Of a stretch of 32,566 nt of DNA, positions 18,392-23,441 are shown piece after piece; position 1 is the first letter of the stretch; the number at the start of each line of letters is the position of its first letter. Source of the DNA: CAZADH01 sp964483805 (GTDB lineage Bacteria; Muiribacteriota; Ozemobacteria; Ozemobacterales; Ozemobacteraceae); assembly GCA_964483805.1 (NCBI GenBank), contig CAZADH010000030.1, positions 1 through 32,566 of the forward strand, read 5' to 3'. The translations under genes and the position numbers were made by a program. A model generated the notes under the pieces. That model was not told the DNA's origin and made no database searches. It was given only the letters and a program-made list of their open reading frames with translations.

Positions 18392-19168
18392 GTGTGCCAA
18401 CATCCGCTTCTCATTAGTTGGCCGTTCCCGATCTATACCTACGGCGTGGTCCTGGCCCTGGCGTTCGTCGTGGCCATCGGTCTGGCCTGGCGTCGGGGCC
18501 CGGTCGTCGGCATCGACCAGGGAACCGTGCTCGATGCCGCTCTCGGCGTGGTCGTCGGGTCGCTGACCGGCGCGCGCCTGCTTTACATCGTATTGTATCC
18601 TGCGCAGTTCCCGACCTGGACCGAGTGGTTCGCCATCCAACGCGGCGGCCTCGTGTTCTACGGGGGATTGCTCGGCGCGGTCGCCGGCGTCATCCTGTTG
18701 ACGGCGTGGCGGCGCATCGCCCTGCTCGATCTGGCCGATCTGGCGGCGCCGTGTGTGGCCTGGGGTCAAGCGATCGGCCGTCTCGGGTGCCTGATGCATG
18801 GGTGCTGTTACGGCGCGGCCTGCTCGTGGCCGTGGGGCATGGTGTTCCCCAGTCTGGGCGACGGCATCGTCCGTCACCCGACCCAATTGTACGAGGCTCT
18901 GTTTACCGCGGTTCTTGGCAGTGTCCTGACCTGGGCACTGGCACACCGACCGTGGCGGGGTGCGGCCTGGGGTGGTTACGTATGTATTTACGCCGTATTC
19001 CGTTTCTTCGTCGAGTTTTTCCGGGCCGACGACCGGGGCGGCCTGTTCACCCCGTGGCAGTTGTCGATCTCGCAGGCCATCGCGGTCGGCGTCTTCGGCG
19101 CCGGCCTTCTCTGGTTGGGGATCACGCGGGCGCAGGCCCAACGAAAGGGTGATATAATCGCGACATGA
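18392..19168 (+). CDS. lgt: Prolipoprotein diacylglyceryl transferase family protein, copy 2
   Basis: This second Lgt-family protein (258 aa) lies 39 bases after the first. It has the landmarks IYTYGVVLALAFVVA, RGGLVFYGGLLGA, GRLGCLMHGCCYG (about 129-141) and RHPTQLYEALF. It keeps the GR of the signature, but the E. coli Asn146 and Glu151 positions are both Cys (GCLMHGCC), and Tyr replaces the essential His103, as in copy 1. The start is GTG at 18392, with AGGA nine bases upstream. A GTATTTAC copy (18984) lies near the end (VCIYAVF). The last four bases overlap the pseudouridine synthase start. Tandem duplication with divergence, or two substrates or leaflets, are possible explanations. Confidence 0.87.
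   Translation: MCQHPLLISWPFPIYTYGVVLALAFVVAIGLAWRRGPVVGIDQGTVLDAALGVVVGSLTGARLLYIVLYPAQFPTWTEWFAIQRGGLVFYGGLLGAVAGVILLTAWRRIALLDLADLAAPCVAWGQAIGRLGCLMHGCCYGAACSWPWGMVFPSLGDGIVRHPTQLYEALFTAVLGSVLTWALAHRPWRGAAWGGYVCIYAVFRFFVEFFRADDRGGLFTPWQLSISQAIAVGVFGAGLLWLGITRAQAQRKGDIIAT
19150..19158 (+). promoter_or_regulatory. Extended -10 promoter overlapping the end of lgt copy 2
   Basis: TGA directly precedes a perfect TATAAT (19153-19158). The start codon of the pseudouridine synthase begins at 19165, exactly where transcription would be expected to start. No -35 box is evident. Confidence 0.5.
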
Positions 19169-20097
19169 AAACGCAGGACACCCTGATGGTCGCACCGGCC
19201 GACGCCGGCATCCGCATCGACGTTCTCGTGGCGCGCGCTTATCCCGACTGCTCGCGGGCGAGGTTGCAGGCACTGATTGCGGAAGGCCATATCCGCCTCG
19301 ATGGACGGGTGGTCAAGCCGGGGCACCGGGTCAAACAGGGCGACCGGATCGCCATCGAGATCCCCGAGCCGGAGGCCGCCCCGACCACTCTGGCGACCGT
19401 CCCGCTGAGTTTCCCCATCGTCTTTCACGATGACCACCTCGTGGTGATCAACAAACCGGCCGGCGTGGTCACGCACCCGGGCGCGGCGCGCGAGACCCGA
19501 TCGGTGGTTGCCGAGGTCCAATCGGCGTTCAGCCTGGCCTCGGTGGGCGCGCCCCTGCGGCCCGGTGTCGTCCACCGGCTCGACAAGGGCACCAGCGGTT
19601 TGATGGTGCTGGCTCGCACTGATGTCGCCTACCATGCGTTGGTGAAAGCGTTCGCCCAACGGCGGGTCGAGAAAGAGTATATCGCCCTCGTGCGCGGCCA
19701 ACCGCCAGAACGCGGCCGGATCGAAGCCGCGCTGGCCCGCGACCGCGAGCACCGGCAAAAGATGATGGTCACCCGGCCCGAGCGGGGCCGCATGGGCGTC
19801 AGCCGGTTCACCCGACTCGAAGTGTTTGCCGATTCGTCGCTGGTCGCGGTCAAGGCGATCACTGGGCGAACCCACCAGATCAGGGTTCACCTCGCCTGGC
19901 TCACCCATCCACTGATCGGCGACCGTCTCTACGGCGGGCCTGCCTGGCCTGGTGTCGAAGGGTTCTGTCTGCATTGCCGAAAACTGGGGTTCGACCACCC
20001 CATCGAGAAGCGGCCCATGCTCTGGGAGATCGACGCCCCGGCCGCGTTTGCGAACGCGCTGCAGATTGCCCGCGACCGGGTGACGGGCAAACCATGA
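19165..20097 (+). CDS. rluD: RluA/RluD-family pseudouridine synthase
   Basis: This enzyme converts specific uridines in 23S rRNA or tRNA to pseudouridine. An S4 RNA-binding domain (about 15-75: IRIDVLVARAYPDCSRARLQ) precedes the synthase domain. The catalytic Asp is D140 in HRLDKGTSGLMV. Further family motifs are INKPAGVVTHPG, the Arg-rich ITGRTHQIRVHL loop and HPLIGDRLYGG. The 310-residue length is normal. Members of this family often follow lspA. The exact target, and hence the name RluD rather than another RluA-family member, is not proven by sequence. The ATG overlaps the stop of lgt copy 2 and has its own -10 box immediately upstream. Confidence 0.9.
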   Translation: MKTQDTLMVAPADAGIRIDVLVARAYPDCSRARLQALIAEGHIRLDGRVVKPGHRVKQGDRIAIEIPEPEAAPTTLATVPLSFPIVFHDDHLVVINKPAGVVTHPGAARETRSVVAEVQSAFSLASVGAPLRPGVVHRLDKGTSGLMVLARTDVAYHALVKAFAQRRVEKEYIALVRGQPPERGRIEAALARDREHRQKMMVTRPERGRMGVSRFTRLEVFADSSLVAVKAITGRTHQIRVHLAWLTHPLIGDRLYGGPAWPGVEGFCLHCRKLGFDHPIEKRPMLWEIDAPAAFANALQIARDRVTGKP

Positions 20098-20181
20098 GGC
20101 CACTGCCCAAACAATACGGGAGACCCCTGCCGATAGTAATCGTAGGCACCTGTCCACCGGCCTTGCCGGGGCAGGCGCGCA

Positions 20182-20211
20182 TTGACACCCGAAAACAGGC
20201 TGTGCTAGAGT
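20182..20211 (+). promoter_or_regulatory. Sigma70 promoter for the pseudopilin-like gene
   Basis: A perfect TTGACA (20182-20187) is 18 bases from TAGAGT (20206-20211), which is preceded by TGC as an extended -10. Transcription should start near 20217-20218, four or five bases before the ATG at 20222. Confidence 0.6.
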
Positions 20212-20221
20212 GCAAACACGC

Positions 20222-20653
20222 ATGAACAAAGCATTTCCACGAAATCACCCAAGCCCGTCCCATCGCCGTGGCCAGGTGAACATGACGGCGGCTGCCATCA
20301 TGGTCACGCTGTTGCTGTTCGTCTGCGTCATCCTCGTGCCCGGTTTTTTCAAGATGCGCGAGAATGTCTATAACATGTCGTGCCTGCAACTGCGGCGCAA
20401 CCTCGAAACGGCGGCAGGCGCTTACGACCAGCAGAACACCCGCACGATGGCCCGCCCGGGCAAGACCGTCGACCAGGACACCTTGAAAGAGGCCGGGTTC
20501 ATCATGAAGGTGCAGTATTGCCCGAAGGGCGGCAAGTACACCTTTGGGGCCAACGGCAAGATCCTGTGTGACGTCCACTCCCAATTGACCGTACCCACCG
20601 CGACCGACAAACCCGCGTCGGGTGCGACCAAAACCGGATCCGAACAACGCTGA
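20222..20653 (+). CDS. Pseudopilin-like protein, 143 aa
   Basis: The N-terminus has a basic leader (HRRGQVN), then a single long hydrophobic helix (MTAAAIMVTLLLFVCVILVPGFF, residues 21-43) and a helical region (LRRNLETAAGAYDQQN), as in type IV pilins and type II secretion pseudopilins. The C-terminal YCPKGGKYTFGANGKILCDVH resembles the two-Cys end common in G-type pseudopilins. However, if cleavage follows Gly17, residue +5 is Thr instead of the usual Glu, so processing and assembly are uncertain. An alternative start at 20282 (MTAAAIM), preceded by CAGGTG, would remove the leader and leave a plain membrane-anchored protein. No other pilus gene is nearby. Confidence 0.65.
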   Translation: MNKAFPRNHPSPSHRRGQVNMTAAAIMVTLLLFVCVILVPGFFKMRENVYNMSCLQLRRNLETAAGAYDQQNTRTMARPGKTVDQDTLKEAGFIMKVQYCPKGGKYTFGANGKILCDVHSQLTVPTATDKPASGATKTGSEQR

Positions 20654-20658
20654 TGCAC

Positions 20659-20677
20659 GCCTCGCTCCGGGCGAGGC
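20659..20677 (+). other. Short hairpin between the pseudopilin-like and HAMP genes
   Basis: GCCTCGC (20659-20665) pairs with GCGAGGC (20671-20677) around a five-base loop. It lies just after the stop at 20651-20653 and ends 13 bases before the AGGAGG ribosome site of the next gene. There is no U-tract, so it is more likely an mRNA stability or attenuation element than a full terminator. Confidence 0.4.
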
Positions 20678-20699
20678 GGCAATCTTCAGGAGGCGAGCG

Positions 20700-21356
20700 A
20701 TGGCCAGCAAACACCGTCGACATACTTATCTGATCAAGACGGGCTTTCAGTTGCGCTACATGGGAATCATCGTCGCAACGATGATGACGGTCGCCGTCCT
20801 CGTCGGCTGGGTCATCTATTTCACCTCGTGGAACCGCATCAGCTCGACGCCCGATCTGACGGTCGACAAACTGGCCGATATCTTCGATGAAGTGAATGCC
20901 TCCCTCATCAAATGGATCGTCTTGATGATCCTGATCATCTCGGTCTTGTCGGTATTCGTCTCACACAAGATCGCCGGCCCCGTCTACCGACTCGAACGGA
21001 GTGCGAAGATCATCGCCTCAGGTGACCTGACCCACGCGGTGCGTCTGCGCCGCGGCGACGAACTGGCCGAGTTGTCGGAAGCGTTCAACAGCATGACCGA
21101 GGCCCTGCGCAAGATGGTGCACAAAGACCGTGAAATCATCGGTCGCCTCGTCGGCATGAGCAACCGGATTTCAGACCAGCTCAAGCAGAAAAAGCTCGAC
21201 CCGGTCGAACTGGAGCGCCTCGCCAAAGAGTTGTATTCGGTGACCGAGGAACTCCGTCTGGTCACGACCGGGTTCAACGTCGATGCCGAAGCCAAAAAGG
21301 GCGACGACACCGAGACCCCGGCGGCCACCGCCGACAAAGACCAGGCGACCGCCTGA
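20700..21356 (+). CDS. Membrane HAMP-domain protein without an output domain, 218 aa
   Basis: Two membrane helices (about 20-42, MGIIVATMMTVAVLVGWVIY; and about 73-92, WIVLMILIISVLSVFVSH) flank a short outer loop of only about 30 residues. A HAMP linker follows (IAGPVYRLERSAKIIASGDL to FNSMTEALRKMV, about 95-145). A charged, probably coiled-coil tail (about 145-200) and an Asp/Thr/Ala-rich end complete it. No kinase, cyclase or methyl-accepting domain is attached, so it may regulate a partner by coiled-coil contact. The ATG at 20700 has AGGAGG eight bases upstream. It probably shares a transcript with the pseudopilin-like gene and is followed by a terminator. Confidence 0.8.
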   Translation: MASKHRRHTYLIKTGFQLRYMGIIVATMMTVAVLVGWVIYFTSWNRISSTPDLTVDKLADIFDEVNASLIKWIVLMILIISVLSVFVSHKIAGPVYRLERSAKIIASGDLTHAVRLRRGDELAELSEAFNSMTEALRKMVHKDREIIGRLVGMSNRISDQLKQKKLDPVELERLAKELYSVTEELRLVTTGFNVDAEAKKGDDTETPAATADKDQATA

Positions 21357-21390
21357 GCCGCACCGGCTGACGTCCCACTTCCGAACCGTG

Positions 21391-21414
21391 CGCCCGGCCA
21401 ACGGCCGGGCGTTT
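21391..21414 (+). terminator. Intrinsic terminator after the HAMP gene
   Basis: CGCCCGGCC pairs with GGCCGGGCG (21391-21399 and 21403-21411) around an AAC loop, followed by TTTG. Confidence 0.75.
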
Positions 21415-21495
21415 GTCATTGTCGTCGCGGTCGTTTGCTGAGTTCTGCGCAACAACACCCTGGATCAACCATCGATTCCGGCCGATGCAAGAAGT

Positions 21496-22722
21496 ATGTC
21501 TGTACTGTTTCGCTACCCCTGGCGCGGATGGCTTCAGCGCGGTTTGCTCGTGCTGGTGGCCGTGGGCGTGCTGACGCTGCTGATGGGCGCAGCCAAGAAA
21601 CCGACCACCGCAAAGAAGAAACCGAAAAAGAAGACAACGACCACGGTCGCGCACAAAGACCCGGCCACAACGGCGGCGGCCCGCAAGGAGCCCGCCCGAC
21701 ACCACTTCTCGCGCAAGATCGCCGGCCGGCCGTGGTATGAAGCCATGCTTGGCGACGGTCGGTTTCGCATCGCCGTGTTCTGGGGCTGGGATCACCCCCG
21801 CGAGGTCATCGAGGCCGTATTTCCCGCGTTCCGCGCTCTGCACGGCAAGAACATCTATTTTGGCGGACACCGCGCTCGCATCGAGATCGGGCTGCTCACC
21901 CAGGTATCGGACCGGCCCAAAGAGGCCTTTCGCGCCGCCCTCGAGGACCCAACCATCGACGTGGTGATCTACTCGGGGCACGCGCGGTACGGCGGTGGCA
22001 TGGCGTTCGCCGAGCGCGACGACATCTTTCGCAGTGGCAACGGCGAGATGATCGAAGACCGTCATACGGTGCCGTACCGGTATTCACGAGCGACGGCCGA
22101 GGACCTCGAGGCCACCGAGTTTCCGAAGCAATACAAAATAGTGCTGTTGAACTGCTGCGATTCCGAGGCCCATTTCCGCGAGAGCTGGACGCGCAGGATC
22201 CGCGAGTGTGGCGCCATTATCGACCTGGCTACCATCGAGTTTCCGGTGTTCAACCTGTACGACCACCGCCGGGTCCTGGGGCTGTTGCAGGATCTGCTGA
22301 CCTTCCAGAGCTGGCAGAGTATCAAGGAACATTACGACGCCGAGATTCACAAACGACCGAACTTCCTCGTCGTCCGGCCGGTGTTCACGCCAGACGACCA
22401 GGCAGCGGCCCCGATTCCGCGCATTGCCCTGCCGTCGGACGAACCGCGCGACCCCCAGGCGACACCCGGACCTGCAATCGCACCGACACCGGCGCCGGCC
22501 AATCGTGAAGTGCCACCAGAAGCGATCCCGGCCCCGGCCGTCGAGGCGGCCGAACCGGTTGCAGCCCTGCCGTCGGCCTCAGAAGGTGCGGTTGATGAGA
22601 CTGAAGTCCGCACCGGCTCCAGCCCTGATGTCTGTCTCGGACACCCCGAAGAAACACAGGCGCCAATCGTCACACCACTCCCACTCGATGGCGACGCCGA
22701 CGCAGCCCTGCCGCTTGACTGA
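21496..22722 (+). CDS. Exported caspase-like (clan CD-type) protein of unknown function, 408 aa
   Basis: A hydrophobic N-terminal helix (LLVLVAVGVLTLLMGA, about 17-32) is a signal peptide or anchor. It is followed by a Lys/Thr-rich linker to about residue 75. The core (about 80-295) has the layout of caspase-like cysteine proteases: a strand ending in His (DVVIYSGHARYGGG, H162), then about 58 residues later a second strand ending in Cys (YKIVLLNCCDSEAHF, C220/C221). Caspases and gingipains share this strand-His-Gly and strand-x-Cys-x-Ser pattern. The family is not one I recognise and the assignment rests on the motif pair only. The last 110 residues are Pro/Ala/Glu-rich. The start is the ATG at 21496 (AAGAAG just upstream); no clear promoter was seen. 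Confidence 0.6.
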   Translation: MSVLFRYPWRGWLQRGLLVLVAVGVLTLLMGAAKKPTTAKKKPKKKTTTTVAHKDPATTAAARKEPARHHFSRKIAGRPWYEAMLGDGRFRIAVFWGWDHPREVIEAVFPAFRALHGKNIYFGGHRARIEIGLLTQVSDRPKEAFRAALEDPTIDVVIYSGHARYGGGMAFAERDDIFRSGNGEMIEDRHTVPYRYSRATAEDLEATEFPKQYKIVLLNCCDSEAHFRESWTRRIRECGAIIDLATIEFPVFNLYDHRRVLGLLQDLLTFQSWQSIKEHYDAEIHKRPNFLVVRPVFTPDDQAAAPIPRIALPSDEPRDPQATPGPAIAPTPAPANREVPPEAIPAPAVEAAEPVAALPSASEGAVDETEVRTGSSPDVCLGHPEETQAPIVTPLPLDGDADAALPLD

Positions 22723-22778
22723 AATAGTGGCAACAATAAGGGTCTCCGGTTCACTTTCGGGGGGCGACGGGTTTTCGG

Positions 22779-22784
22779 TATAAT
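22779..22784 (+). promoter_or_regulatory. -10 box before the small secreted protein gene
   Basis: A perfect TATAAT lies 17 bases after a weak -35 match, TTCGGG (22756-22761). Transcription would begin near 22791, giving a leader of about 50 bases with a proper ribosome site. Confidence 0.45.
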
Positions 22785-22839
22785 CTCAATGAACGGTGGT
22801 GTGGGGTACACACCGAATTTTCGTTCAGGAGACGACGCC

Positions 22840-23268
22840 ATGATGCGCCAATTGAAAAACCGACGCTTCGCCGGCCTGGTTTTATCCCTGTTCGTGCTGG
22901 CTTTCCTGGTGCAACCCGTATGGGCCACCGAACCCAAGAAAGACGCCAAGCCCCTGTCGGCCAGTGAAGGCAAAAAGGGCGTATTGATCGTTGGCGCGGT
23001 CACCGCTCTCGGTGCTGCCGCACTCGTGGTTGGCGGCGTGTTGTCGGCCCCGGTCGCGATTCCCGTGGCCGCGGTGGTGGCAACCGTCGGTTACCTGGCC
23101 ACCAAGGCCGGTTTGAAGGCAATCGACTCGATCTCCGATCACAAGGCCAAGCAGGAAAAGGCCCTCGAAGATGCCCTGGGCGAAACAACACCGGCCCAGA
23201 CCGAGGGCGACGGCACCACGGCCGCAGGCAATCCGTTCGACGGACAGGCGATCAAGGTCGGGCAGTAA
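22840..23268 (+). CDS. Small secreted protein with hydrophobic Gly/Ala/Val helices, 142 aa
   Basis: A clear signal peptide (FAGLVLSLFVLAFLVQPVWA, about 10-29, cleavage after VWA) is followed by a Lys-rich segment. Two consecutive hydrophobic stretches rich in Gly, Ala and Val then follow (GVLIVGAVTALGAAALVVGG and APVAIPVAAVVATVGYLA, about 47-90). They could insert into a membrane as a helical hairpin, in the style of glycine-zipper proteins. The end is charged and low in complexity. I do not recognise the family. The ATG at 22840 has CAGGAG upstream. An ATG at 22789 lies only five bases after the -10 box and would put a polar extension before the signal peptide, so it was not chosen. Confidence 0.75.
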   Translation: MMRQLKNRRFAGLVLSLFVLAFLVQPVWATEPKKDAKPLSASEGKKGVLIVGAVTALGAAALVVGGVLSAPVAIPVAAVVATVGYLATKAGLKAIDSISDHKAKQEKALEDALGETTPAQTEGDGTTAAGNPFDGQAIKVGQ

Positions 23269-23292
23269 ACGCCGAAATACGTTGTATTGCAG

Positions 23293-23322
23293 AAACCCCG
23301 GGGACCAATCCCCGGGGTTTTT
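23293..23322 (+). terminator. Intrinsic terminator after the small secreted protein gene
   Basis: A perfect 12-bp stem (AAACCCCGGGGA and its complement) with a CCAA loop ends in a run of five T (23318-23322). Confidence 0.9.
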
Positions 23323-23441
23323 CAATGGGTGCAAGCCGCACAACGGGAACCCACATGACGGGCAACACGAAGGCCGGTGGCGCAGCCCAACCGGACCTCA
23401 GGGGCAGCGGCGGTATTCAGGGCGAGACAGGCGCAGGGCGT

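Noticed and set aside
17468..19273. Long open frame of about 600 codons on the minus strand opposite lspA and both lgt-like genes
   Set aside because: The plus-strand proteins are recognisable membrane enzymes with conserved motifs; the reverse product is Arg/Pro/Gln-rich and featureless.
20149..20175. Hairpin after the pseudouridine synthase gene (CCTGTCC with GGGCAGG) as a terminator
   Set aside because: The stem needs a G-U pair and has no U-tract, so it was not listed as a terminator, although it may slow transcription.
22789..22839. Upstream ATG for the small secreted protein
   Set aside because: It lies right at the predicted transcript start, has no ribosome site and would put a polar extension before the signal peptide; the ATG at 22840 has CAGGAG.
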